A stretch of 64,000 bases of DNA from Nostoc sp. JL34. GTDB lineage: Bacteria; Cyanobacteriota; Cyanobacteriia; Cyanobacteriales; Nostocaceae. Shown here piece after piece: positions 26,632 to 34,615 of the stretch; position 1 is the stretch's first letter; each line of letters begins with the position of its first letter. The notes below the pieces were generated by a model. The model worked only from the letters and a program-made list of their open reading frames with translations, had not been told where the DNA came from and searched no databases. The stretch spans positions 1-64,000 of the forward strand of contig NZ_JABXKQ010000076.1 of NCBI RefSeq assembly GCF_017114945.1, read 5' to 3'. Made by a program: the position numbers and the translations under genes.

Positions 26632-28809
26632 TTATTCATCCTCATGATAATTAAACATTAAAACAAATTTTTGTTTAGGTAATACCAACATCGGTAGATA
26701 TATAGGATGATCATCCCATCCTGTAGTTTTTTCTCCTTTCTGATAACAAATAATTAATGTTGGAACATCAGGATATTCCTTTTTAGCTTGTATTGACCAA
26801 TTACCTGAACCAAAGCCAAATCCTCCCCATTTAAAAGGATCTTTTCTTGGCATATCCAATCCTTGCTTATTATTTTTTTTACCTCTACGAACATTTAAAC
26901 GAGCTTTTGTCAATCCCTTTGATTTCATATCTGTTAATGCTTTAATAATACGTTTAGATTCCCATTCTTCAGAGGAAACATAATAACTTTGCGTGTGACT
27001 GATTATTTTAATAATACAATCTATATTTACCTCAGCATATTCTTCATCGTCTTGATAAGTAATTAAAAGGGTTTCAAGCTCTTTAAAATTATCCTCAATT
27101 TCTTCTCTTTTATAAGCTGGATTTTCAGGAAAAATTAATTTCCCTGGTTTTAATACATTAATAACGGAAGGATCTAAAACATTAGAGCGAGTTGCTTTAA
27201 GATTTCCTCCTATCCAGACAGGTTGAAGTTTAATGTTATGAATATCATCTCCTATCCCTTGACGCACTGCTTCATCAGCTTCGTGAATAGAACGAAAAGA
27301 CTCAAGTATATGTTCTGCTAAAAAGAGACGAGTAACATCTTTTAATTGTGAACGATAACCATACATTCGAGCGTGTTGATGAACTGTATCAATTACTTTT
27401 TGTTTTGCATCACGCCCATAATAAGTTACCATTAAACCATCAATTGTCACACCTCTACCTAATCTATTTCCTCCGATTAGTATATTCATCCCTGGATTGT
27501 AGTTAGGTTCTTTTTCGGGGTTATTTGCATTAATTATTTTAGGAATTGCGTGTCTTAGCTGGATTTTTAATGCATCTATCAGTTCAGTAATTGGAGGTAA
27601 ATTATCAGCAGTTTTCTTTAGCTCGTTATAAGCTTGCTCTAACCATTTTTGGGCTTGCTTATTTTCTGTATCTGAACTCTTCTCTCGAATTGCTTGATCT
27701 AAATTAATTACAAATTGGCTAATCACCTTTTCTAACACACTATGAATATCTTGTTTATAACAAACATGAGCAAGAAAAGAATATTTCTCATCTTCTTTTC
27801 CAGAAGATAACATTTTGTAGGTTGAACCTAAGAAGAAGCAACAAAGTGCAAGTCTTAATCCTTCAGGAATTATCCATTTATTACCCGGATTTATTGCACC
27901 TTTTTGTTTCTTTAATTGGTTAATTTCTTCAGCATCTACAATACACCAGTATTTACTGTTCTCAGCAAAAAATAACTCTCCTCCCATATAACTATCTCCC
28001 GGCTCTGGTAATGCTGCACAGAATTTTGGCTTACAAGGATGAGGGAGACTTTGTAATAATAAACTTTGGGGAGTTGCTGTGATTTGAATATAAATATGAT
28101 TAGCAACCTCTTGACGAATTTTACCTATAGTCTCAAAAATTTTACTATCATCAATCGCATCTTTTCCTTTTTTAGCTTGTTTAGATTCATTCGTATTTAA
28201 ACTAGCGTTATCCGCTTCATCATCAAAAATCAAAGTAGGAACACCTCTAACCTTTGCTACTTTTAAAACCTTCAATAAATTATCCAAGTGATGACCATTT
28301 TTTGTAGAAACTAATACAACACCCGTATCTTTGATATAGGGTACTACTTTAGTTTCTGCAAAACTATCGGGATCTTTTTTCCATGCTTCCCAATCAAAGA
28401 AAACAGGGCCTCCTTGAACTTGATTATTGAAACGATTAGCCGTTTGTTTTCCTAACCATGTATTATCGGAGGTTAAAATAATAAAACAACGAAAATTATT
28501 TTCATGAGCCAGTGCTAAAGTTGCAATAGTTGTGTTAGTTTTACCACTTTGAACACGACCATAAATAAGTCCGGTTGTACCATTAGGAATAGGGTCTTGT
28601 CCTTTATAAGGTTGGCTAACTAAACCTGTACTATTTTCACCTACATCACCATTACCAAAATTTTCAGAGTAAATTTTGACACAATTTTGGACAATTTCAA
28701 TAGCAGTTTCTTTAAGTTTATTCGCTTCTTTTTGCCCAATTTGTTTCTCTAATCTCTTAATTAATTTATCAAGACAGTCGCCATTAGTTTTAATCTGAGT
28801 GGGTGTCAT
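26632..28809 (-). CDS. Z1-domain superfamily-2 ATPase
   Basis: The 725-aa product is a P-loop ATPase of the Z1 family. Residues 80-91 are Walker A (GLIYGRVQSGKT); IFDDEAD at 194-200 is the DEAD-like Walker B; QITATPQS (242-249) resembles helicase motif III; GGNRLGRGVTIDGL (446-459) is the Z1 core; and QHARMYGYR (478-486) resembles helicase motif VI with an arginine finger. Z1 proteins were described as parts of predicted restriction or phage-defence systems, typically with a methylase, a MutL/HATPase protein and a nuclease-like protein, and are usually longer. Here none of those is present, only the coupled 158-aa gene upstream. The gene is more AT-rich than its neighbours, suggesting acquisition. 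Confidence 0.85.
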   Translation of the reverse strand: MTPTQIKTNGDCLDKLIKRLEKQIGQKEANKLKETAIEIVQNCVKIYSENFGNGDVGENSTGLVSQPYKGQDPIPNGTTGLIYGRVQSGKTNTTIATLALAHENNFRCFIILTSDNTWLGKQTANRFNNQVQGGPVFFDWEAWKKDPDSFAETKVVPYIKDTGVVLVSTKNGHHLDNLLKVLKVAKVRGVPTLIFDDEADNASLNTNESKQAKKGKDAIDDSKIFETIGKIRQEVANHIYIQITATPQSLLLQSLPHPCKPKFCAALPEPGDSYMGGELFFAENSKYWCIVDAEEINQLKKQKGAINPGNKWIIPEGLRLALCCFFLGSTYKMLSSGKEDEKYSFLAHVCYKQDIHSVLEKVISQFVINLDQAIREKSSDTENKQAQKWLEQAYNELKKTADNLPPITELIDALKIQLRHAIPKIINANNPEKEPNYNPGMNILIGGNRLGRGVTIDGLMVTYYGRDAKQKVIDTVHQHARMYGYRSQLKDVTRLFLAEHILESFRSIHEADEAVRQGIGDDIHNIKLQPVWIGGNLKATRSNVLDPSVINVLKPGKLIFPENPAYKREEIEDNFKELETLLITYQDDEEYAEVNIDCIIKIISHTQSYYVSSEEWESKRIIKALTDMKSKGLTKARLNVRRGKKNNKQGLDMPRKDPFKWGGFGFGSGNWSIQAKKEYPDVPTLIICYQKGEKTTGWDDHPIYLPMLVLPKQKFVLMFNYHEDE

Positions 28810-29282
28810 AGGTTATTTGATGTTGATAAAATTACGTTAGGCCAATTATTTTGAGGGACTGTCTGCTCTAAGGGAACTCTCCCCGTACCTTTAACATAAT
28901 AACTCCCTCTTAGTTCTCTTTTGACAGAAACACGCTGCTTGGCTAAACCCTCACTAGGATCAATAATTGTCCATAGTTGTTTTTCTGATAGGCAACAAAC
29001 GCCATCTCGATGACAAATCAATGCTATAAAAAGTTTGACATCAGGATAATTTTCACGAAATGTTGTCAGCGCATTTTCTTCCTGTGAACTGAAGCTAAAT
29101 GACCATGAAGAAGTCGGTTTTTTTGATATTTTAAATAGAATCGCTGATTCTTGATTTAAGCTTTTTATAGTATAAAGAGATGAATGAATATAAGATAAAT
29201 AACTAATAGAGATATCAGATGTTCCTTTTAGTAGTCGAAGAAAAGCTGCACCGTGCAGAAATTCTAGATCATTAATACTCAT
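28806..29282 (-). CDS. Unknown protein coupled to the Z1 ATPase
   Basis: The 158-aa product overlaps the Z1 start codon by 4 bp (ATGA), so the two are translated together. I recognise no family. Visible features are a Ser/Tyr-rich N-terminal part, a beta-rich block ESAILFKISKKPTSSWSFSF (about 68-87), a hydrophobic strand with a charged tail VKLFIALICHRDGVCCLSEK (about 106-125), and a basic, possibly nucleic-acid-binding C terminus with KRELRGSYYVKGTGRVPL. An alpha/beta nuclease fold is possible but no PD-(D/E)XK signature can be assigned. Codon use is AT-rich like the Z1 gene. The pair forms a self-contained cassette between xisI and apcF. Confidence 0.75.
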   Translation of the reverse strand: MSINDLEFLHGAAFLRLLKGTSDISISYLSYIHSSLYTIKSLNQESAILFKISKKPTSSWSFSFSSQEENALTTFRENYPDVKLFIALICHRDGVCCLSEKQLWTIIDPSEGLAKQRVSVKRELRGSYYVKGTGRVPLEQTVPQNNWPNVILSTSNNL

Positions 29283-29523
29283 ATAACTGTTGCCAAAAAT
29301 TATTTATATCAATAATAAATATCATACGAGCAGGTATAAAAATTTTCCAGTACTTACTTTCGTTGTAATGCAATTAATTTGTGAGACGACAAATAGTTTT
29401 TTGCTTTAAGAAAAGTAAACGCACCTTGCCAATCAAGCCAAAGTGCGATATCTGTTCTGTAAAGTATGCTTACGTGAACTTTGTTTGTATAGTTCCGCGA
29501 TTTTTAGTCACCAAGGCTAGATG

Positions 29524-30033
29524 CTAAATATCCTGTTCGCTCAACTCGCGTGTGATGTGATCAAATGGTTCATCCACAAAAGCAGTATTAATCACACCGG
29601 CTGCTGCTACTTGTTCCTTAATCAGATCCTTGAGAATTTGGATACCGCGAACCGTAGGCCCAATAGGCACTCCTAAAGAATTGTAAGTTTCTCGCAGCCC
29701 TTGTAGCACACGCTCATCCAATACATTTGTGTTCCCAGCAACCAGCGCATAGGTGGCGTAACGCAAGTAGTAGTCTAAATCCCGCAGACAAGCTGCATAA
29801 CGACGAGTTGTATAAGAATTTCCACCAGGACGAATTAATTCTGGCAGTTCTTCATATAACTTCAAACCAGCTTGCTTGACAAGTGCAGCCGCATTAGAAT
29901 TGATTGCCGCCGCAGCTTGTACCCTTGCTGTACCACTGTCAAAGTAAGACTTTAGGCTATCGATCGCATTCCGGTCAAAATACCGACCAGCTAGGTCATA
30001 ATTCTTAATTAAACTTGTTACCGCATCGCGCAT
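29524..30033 (-). CDS. apcF: Allophycocyanin beta-18 subunit (phycobilisome core)
   Basis: The 169-aa product is a bilin-carrying subunit of the phycobilisome core. It starts MRDAVTSLIKNYDLAGRYFD, and Cys82 in YAACLRDLDYYLRY is the phycocyanobilin attachment site; IRPGGNSYTTRRY and YNSLGVPIGPTVRG are family motifs. The C-terminal VDEPFDHITRELSEQDI distinguishes ApcF from ApcB. I choose the ATG at 30033, with GGAGAAGAAGGA directly upstream, over an in-frame TTG at 30048. It is divergent from glnA, sharing a 357-bp promoter region. Confidence 0.93.
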   Translation of the reverse strand: MRDAVTSLIKNYDLAGRYFDRNAIDSLKSYFDSGTARVQAAAAINSNAAALVKQAGLKLYEELPELIRPGGNSYTTRRYAACLRDLDYYLRYATYALVAGNTNVLDERVLQGLRETYNSLGVPIGPTVRGIQILKDLIKEQVAAAGVINTAFVDEPFDHITRELSEQDI

Positions 30034-30251
30034 TCCTTCTTCTCCCAATCATTGCTATTTATGGTTTGATATTTATTTGGCTGCACTTATGCACCAGTAA
30101 ATTTTTGTGCTATTAAAAATAGATTCGGCACAAAAACAATCTATCCACTATCTATGGATTCTATGCCAAAGTTGACCCCTATATGATGAACTTTCCAGTT
30201 TTGTACAGATGATCGCCGAAAGGTTAATATAACCTGATAATCCAGATATCT

Positions 30252-30294
30252 GTAACACAAGCTACAAAATCCACTAATGTCTAGTATTTAAGAT
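30252..30294 (+). promoter_or_regulatory. NtcA-activated promoter of glnA
   Basis: The box GTAACACAAGCTAC (30252-30265) fits GTA-N8-TAC exactly. A -10 element TAAGAT (30289-30294, matching TAN3T) follows after 23 bp, the spacing of class-II NtcA promoters, predicting a start near 30301. The transcript leader would be about 90 nt. This matches the known nitrogen-starvation promoter of glnA in Anabaena. Confidence 0.88.
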
Positions 30295-30390
30295 ATCTCT
30301 GGTGTGTCACGGCAAGATTTAGATCAGCAGGGTTAGGATGCTTTGGAAGATTCTGGTTTACTTTAGGAAATTGGTAGAGAAGGAGTAACA

Positions 30391-31815
30391 ATGACAACAC
30401 CACAAGAAGTCTTGAAGAAAATTCAAGATGAAAAAATTCAGCTGATTGATCTCAAATTCATCGATACAGTAGGAACTTGGCAGCACCTCACACTGTACCA
30501 AAACCAAATCGATGAGACTGCATTCACTGATGGCGTTCCTTTTGACGGTTCCAGCATCCGCGGTTGGAAAGCGATCAACGAATCGGACATGACGATGGTA
30601 CTCGACCCCAACACTGCTTGGATCGACCCATTCATGGAAGTGCCAACGCTAAGTATAATTTGTAGCATCAAAGAACCCCGCACGGGTGAATGGTACAACC
30701 GTTGCCCACGCGTTATTGCCCAAAAAGCAATAGATTACCTGGTTTCCACTGGACTTGGTGATACAGCCTTCTTTGGCCCGGAAGCTGAATTCTTTATCTT
30801 TGACAGTGCTAGGTTTGCTCAAACCGCCAACGAAGGATACTACTTCTTAGACTCCGAAGAAGGTGCTTGGAATTCCGGTAAAGCCGGTACAGATGAAAAA
30901 CCTAACTTGGGTTACAAACCACGCTTCAAAGAAGGTTACTTCCCAGTTTCACCAACGGATTCTTTCCAAGATATCCGTACAGAGATGCTGTTGACGATGG
31001 CAAAATTAGGTGTACCCATTGAAAAGCATCACCATGAAGTCGCCACTGGTGGTCAGTGCGAATTGGGTTTCCAGTTTGGGAAGTTGATCGAAGCGGCTGA
31101 CTGGTTGATGATTTACAAATATGTCATCAAGAACGTTGCCAAAAAATATGGCAAAACCGTCACCTTCATGCCAAAACCAATTTTTGGTGATAACGGTTCG
31201 GGAATGCACTGTCACCAGTCCATCTGGAAAGACGGCAAACCTCTGTTCGCAGGTGATAAGTATGCTGGGTTGAGTGAAATGGCGTTGTACTACATTGGTG
31301 GTCTTCTCAAACACGCACCAGCGTTATTGGCAATTACCAACCCCAGTACCAACTCATACAAGCGCCTAGTTCCTGGTTATGAAGCACCTGTTAACTTGGC
31401 TTACTCCCAAGGGAACCGTTCTGCTTCTATCCGTATTCCCCTATCTGGAACTAACCCCAAAGCCAAGCGCTTAGAATTCCGTTGTCCAGATGCTACCTCT
31501 AACCCCTACTTGGCATTTGCTGCAATGCTTTGTGCTGGTATCGATGGCATCAAGAACAAAATCCATCCTGGTGAACCCTTAGATAAGAATATCTATGAAC
31601 TCTCTCCAGAAGAACTGGCAAAGGTTCCTTCAACTCCAGGTTCTTTAGAACTGGCGTTGCAAGCACTGGAAAAAGATCACGCCTTCTTGACAGAATCAGG
31701 CGTCTTCACGGAAGACTTTATCGGAAATTGGATTGATTACAAGCTAGGCAACGAAGTCAAGCAGTTGCAGCTACGTCCTCATCCTTACGAGTTTTACCTC
31801 TATTACGATGCTTAA
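30391..31815 (+). CDS. glnA: Glutamine synthetase type I
   Basis: The 474-aa product condenses ammonium with glutamate using ATP, the main entry of ammonium in cyanobacteria including heterocysts. Visible are the beta-grasp region FDGSSIRGW (about 51-59), the metal site [10 protein letters not shown], the ATP-site [12 protein letters not shown], the flexible-loop [17 protein letters not shown] and RIPLSG. Length is typical of GSI-beta. A good GAAGGAG site precedes the ATG. The gene is under NtcA control (promoter at 30252-30294), and its product is post-translationally inhibited by GifA encoded next door. It ends at a strong terminator. Confidence 0.98.
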   Translation: MTTPQEVLKKIQDEKIQLIDLKFIDTVGTWQHLTLYQNQIDETAFTDGVPFDGSSIRGWKAINESDMTMVLDPNTAWIDPFMEVPTLSIICSIKEPRTGEWYNRCPRVIAQKAIDYLVSTGLGDTAFFGPEAEFFIFDSARFAQTANEGYYFLDSEEGAWNSGKAGTDEKPNLGYKPRFKEGYFPVSPTDSFQDIRTEMLLTMAKLGVPIEKHHHEVATGGQCELGFQFGKLIEAADWLMIYKYVIKNVAKKYGKTVTFMPKPIFGDNGSGMHCHQSIWKDGKPLFAGDKYAGLSEMALYYIGGLLKHAPALLAITNPSTNSYKRLVPGYEAPVNLAYSQGNRSASIRIPLSGTNPKAKRLEFRCPDATSNPYLAFAAMLCAGIDGIKNKIHPGEPLDKNIYELSPEELAKVPSTPGSLELALQALEKDHAFLTESGVFTEDFIGNWIDYKLGNEVKQLQLRPHPYEFYLYYDA

Positions 31816-31850
31816 TTAAGAGTCGTATCTAACTAAAAGTAACAAGTTTT

Positions 31851-31883
31851 GCCACCCTAAAGTAGAGGGTGGCTTTTTTTTTC
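31851..31883 (+). terminator. glnA terminator
   Basis: GCCACCCT (31851-31858) pairs with AGGGTGGC (31866-31873), with a 7-nt loop and a run of nine T residues. It is a textbook intrinsic terminator 35 bp after the stop codon. Confidence 0.93.
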
Positions 31884-31934
31884 AGAGTTGTCAGTTGAGA
31901 CATGAGACATTCACTCAAAAATCAACCTTAAAAC

Positions 31935-32135
31935 TTAGCTCATGGAAGCATGACTCGGCCCATAAATCATCCGAGTGTTAGCATCTACCTTCCCTTGAAT
32001 CGGGTTCCAGTGGTGAGATGCTTCTTCAGGAAGACCAAGTTCTTGTGCTGCCCGCATCAGTATTGATTGTTGGCGATTCTTGACTTGCTGATGTTCACGC
32101 ACCATTAACGCACGAGATTTATCTGCGATAGACAT
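31935..32135 (-). CDS. gifA: Glutamine synthetase inactivating factor IF7
   Basis: The 66-aa product is the small basic inhibitor that binds and inactivates GlnA when ammonium is added. The core ALMVREHQQVKNRQQSILMR resembles the known IF7 motif with its essential basic residues; the C terminus ends IYGPSHASM. I choose the ATG at 32135, 8 nt after GAGAGGA, over an ATG two codons upstream, which is only 2 nt from it. Position beside glnA, convergent with it, matches Nostoc gene order as I recall it. The NtcA box upstream (32209-32222) implies repression under nitrogen limitation. Confidence 0.9.
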   Translation of the reverse strand: MSIADKSRALMVREHQQVKNRQQSILMRAAQELGLPEEASHHWNPIQGKVDANTRMIYGPSHASMS

Positions 32136-32191
32136 AACCATAGTCCTCTCTATTTTTGTGAATATATAATTTTTTTGTTTCTCACAAGACT

Positions 32192-32222
32192 AATATAGCA
32201 AAAATTCTGTAACATAAGCTAC
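32192..32222 (-). promoter_or_regulatory. NtcA box over the gifA promoter, repressing arrangement
   Basis: GTAACATAAGCTAC (32209-32222) fits GTA-N8-TAC and is almost identical to the glnA box. On the minus strand a TATATT -10 element lies at 32197-32192, 11 bp downstream of it, so the box covers the -35 position. NtcA binding here would block RNA polymerase, the known mode for gif genes. Confidence 0.8.
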
Positions 32223-32525
32223 TTTTTATAAAAATTTATATTTTCTTTGCCGACAATATCAGGTATTTTTTCCCAAAAGCCAGAAAAATCTCCCTAATTC
32301 ACCTTTGATGACTAAAATCATCTAGCTTCAGATTGGTCTGACCTGAAAAAACACACCTTTCCCAAGACTGAACATTTATTCGTTACTTTTATTTACACTT
32401 AAGCTCAACTAAGGTGATTAATTTTTGTAACCTTTACTGTTTTTTTCGGTGAAGCGGTACGAATACAGCAGTTGCAAAAACTAAGTTAGCATCACAATAC
32501 AGATTTACAAAAATTTACATAACTT
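32223..32525. other. Divergent intergenic region, gifA to ferritin-like gene
   Basis: About 300 bp of AT-rich sequence with no gene. A ferritin-like gene promoter is expected in the right part; no clear box is seen. GTAACCTTTAC near 32428 has the wrong spacing for NtcA. Confidence 0.5.
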
Positions 32526-33425
32526 ATGACAGTTACTTACCCACGTAAATTTCAGAATGTTTTGGGTGCCAGAGATATATTAAAACGGGTGATATGCGAT
32601 CGCGAAATCCATCTCATTACCCTCAACCGCTACCGTTACAGTGAACAACGCAGTTGCAAAGACCTCACAGAGCTAATTGAACAACTGAATGGACAGCCAC
32701 GGCAACTGGTGCGGGATTTGTCTCATCACATCTCAGATGAAGCTCGTCATGCCATGTGGCTCACTGACTTGTTGGTGGAACTGGGAGCAGATATTGGTAA
32801 GCCGCCCGGTTCCTCCTATATCAATGAATTTGAACGTCTGCTCGACCACGAACAACAAGATCCAATCCAAGACCTCGAAGATTTTGTGATTTCTTCCCTT
32901 GCTGCCATTAACGTCACCGAAAAACGGGGCTGTGAGTATTTCTCTGCCCATATTTATGCACTCAAGCAAGGAGCGCAGACACAAGAAAACATCAAAATCC
33001 AAGAAACGATTGAAAAAATTCTCCCAGAGGAAGTGGGGCATGTCCGCTGGGGTAATCGTTGGCTAGGAGAACTTGCGCGTAAGAGTCCAGAACATCAGCA
33101 AAAAGTAGAGCAAGCCAAGCGAAAATATACCGCAATTGAACAAGCGGCATTTGAATCAGGAATGGATATCACTTTGGGTGCAGAACTGCGGCGAGTTGCC
33201 AACTTAGTGGAAGTGGCAAATACTATGCCACTTTGGCAACGTCCCCAATATCTGATGGAACGCTTACCCCAAACTTTGCTAGCGCCTGAGTTGCAATTTA
33301 CTAGGATTCAGGCTGCACAAACGGCTTGGCAGCGCGATCCACAGATGTTTATCGAGAAGTTTGTGCCAATGTTCCTCAACGGCATCCAGGGAAGAGAAAA
33401 TAACCGCAAGAAAACAACTGTTTAA
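32526..33425 (+). CDS. Ferritin-like diiron protein
   Basis: The 299-aa product is a helical ferritin-like protein. Metal-ligand motifs are visible: CDREIHLITLNRYRYSEQRS (Glu and Tyr region, about 24-43), ISDEARHAMWLTDLL with ExxH (about 69-83), EKRGCEYFSAHI (about 131-142), and LPEEVGHVRWGNRWL with the second ExxH (about 165-179). The pattern of two carboxylate helices plus two ExxH helices supports a diiron centre. The substrate or reaction (oxidase, hydroxylase or ferroxidase) cannot be deduced. The gene is in the glnA-gifA neighbourhood, but without clear regulatory link. Confidence 0.8.
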   Translation: MTVTYPRKFQNVLGARDILKRVICDREIHLITLNRYRYSEQRSCKDLTELIEQLNGQPRQLVRDLSHHISDEARHAMWLTDLLVELGADIGKPPGSSYINEFERLLDHEQQDPIQDLEDFVISSLAAINVTEKRGCEYFSAHIYALKQGAQTQENIKIQETIEKILPEEVGHVRWGNRWLGELARKSPEHQQKVEQAKRKYTAIEQAAFESGMDITLGAELRRVANLVEVANTMPLWQRPQYLMERLPQTLLAPELQFTRIQAAQTAWQRDPQMFIEKFVPMFLNGIQGRENNRKKTTV

Positions 33426-34210
33426 AAGGCAGTGGGCATTGGGCATGGAGAAGAGACAAGGGACATAAGGAAGAGACTTGTTCAATAATTCCCCCTCGTC
33501 CTCCTCATCCCCCACTCCCTTTTCTTTAAGTAAAATTCATCTAAAAAGACCAAATGCAAAATTCTGCATCTGGCCTTGGGTGTAGAATAATTAAAATGAC
33601 TAAGATGATCTAGTAGATCCTTCTTAATATTTATTTCGTCGGGAGCCATCTGCGAGGAGAAGGAAGCAGGGTGCAAGAGTAGGTCAAGAATAGTAAGATT
33701 TGTTGCCAATTGCAATAAACCTGTACTACTTGTGAAAATCCATGCCCTAGATTCAGATTCAGATGAAACGAAAGAGATTTTATGCTTCAGCAAAGGACGT
33801 TAAACAGGCGTCGAAGCGAAGATAAATTACTGCTGATGTAGAAATCAGCTAGTCAATGTATGAGAAGAAAAACTATTGGGGAATAAAGTGAAGTTGCTTT
33901 AAGACTGTTTCCTCAATCAAGCAAAATATCTGAATTAGATGTGCTTTAGATTAACTGATAGCCTAAGTCACATTTATTTCTAGAACAGTTGAAGATTGAG
34001 ACGCAGAGCTTCTCAGGAATATGAACAACAGTTGTGTAGCTTTTGAGGAGTTGGTAATGCTGTTGATCAAGGCACTGAATTTGATTTGCGTTTTGATCGG
34101 CAGGATTGACACCAACTATATATACAAAGCTTGCAGTTGAAATACTAAGCGATCGCTGAAGATTTTCGTGTGTCAACTGTATATATCTCTGCCAGAAAAG
34201 CTGTGTAAAA
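33426..34210. other. Intergenic region, no confident gene
   Basis: This holds a tandem-repeat tract at 33430-33530 (GGGCATTGGGCATGG-like), an imperfect hairpin near 33546-33578 that could end the ferritin-like transcript, and two minus-strand frames, 33482-33793 (103 codons) and 33946-34221 (91 codons), without recognisable domains or good ribosome-binding sites. I do not call them as genes, though a small conserved protein cannot be excluded. Confidence 0.45.
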
Positions 34211-34227
34211 GATGTTAGCACAACATC
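34207..34227 (-). terminator. patX terminator
   Basis: On the minus strand GATGTT (34227-34222) pairs with AACATC (34216-34211) over a 5-nt loop and is followed by TTTT. It lies 54 bp after the patX stop. Confidence 0.6.
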
Positions 34228-34280
34228 CTGTTTTATGGTAATTCTGTTCCTTTAGGAAAAGAGGCATTACCTTACAGTAG

Positions 34281-34508
34281 TTAAACCACAGCATAGATAT
34301 TTCCGAATTTTTGTGTCACTTCTCTACGCCCACTACCGCGATGACGTGGCGCATCATCTGGATTTTGTTCAGATGCTGCCGAGAGCCACTGTTCCGAAGC
34401 AGGCGTGGAAAGCAGCCCATAGGATAAGTGATTGACCATTGCTTGGCAGTTAGAAGCTAAGGGGCCGAACACCAGACTCGATATTAAAAGTGAAATGGCA
34501 GCACGCAT
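34281..34508 (-). CDS. patX: PatX-type RGSGR peptide precursor, heterocyst pattern inhibitor
   Basis: The 75-aa product has a hydrophobic N-terminal secretion signal (AAISLLISSLVFGPLASNC, residues 3-21), a short spacer and a C-terminal block DDAPRHRGSGRREVTQ with the hexapeptide HRGSGR at residues 56-61. RGSGR is the morphogen pentapeptide that binds HetR in PatS and HetN; PatX proteins (signal peptide plus RG[ST]GR near the C terminus) are found across heterocystous cyanobacteria. Gene order near glnA-gifA agrees with the Nostoc patX locus as I recall. After export and trimming the peptide should suppress differentiation of neighbouring cells. A TCCGGA promoter element lies upstream, and hetR is 16 kb away in this window. 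The start has no strong ribosome-binding site. Confidence 0.87.
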   Translation of the reverse strand: MRAAISLLISSLVFGPLASNCQAMVNHLSYGLLSTPASEQWLSAASEQNPDDAPRHRGSGRREVTQKFGNIYAVV

Positions 34509-34539
34509 AGCAAATGTCTATTTTGGAACTCTCCACTTC

Positions 34540-34571
34540 ACTGATACTTAGCTTTTTGATTAATATCCGGA
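34540..34571 (-). promoter_or_regulatory. Candidate developmental (DIF1-type) promoter of patX
   Basis: TCCGGA at 34566-34571 is the -35 motif of promoters switched on in differentiating heterocysts in Nostoc 7120. On the minus strand TAAGTAT follows after 15 bp as a possible -10, predicting a start near 34535 and a leader of about 27 nt. TCCGGA is itself a palindrome and lies in the loop of the hairpin at 34553-34585. Confidence 0.55.
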
Positions 34572-34585
34572 TAATTAATCAAAAA
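34553..34585. terminator. Hairpin after the FAD oxidoreductase gene
   Basis: TTTTTGATTAAT (34553-34564) pairs with ATTAATCAAAAA (34574-34585), with a 9-nt loop. It lies 30 bp beyond the stop of the minus-strand oxidoreductase gene. The loop contains the TCCGGA element of patX, so one sequence may serve both as terminator and promoter. Confidence 0.6.
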
Positions 34586-34615
34586 GTATTCTGTTTTACT
34601 GAAAATAAACTCTTC

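Noticed and set aside
32420-32435. GTAACCTTTAC as NtcA box for the ferritin-like gene
   Set aside because: Spacing between GTA and TAC is 5, not 8.
33946-34221. 91-codon minus-strand frame next to patX
   Set aside because: It overlaps the patX terminator hairpin and has no recognisable feature.
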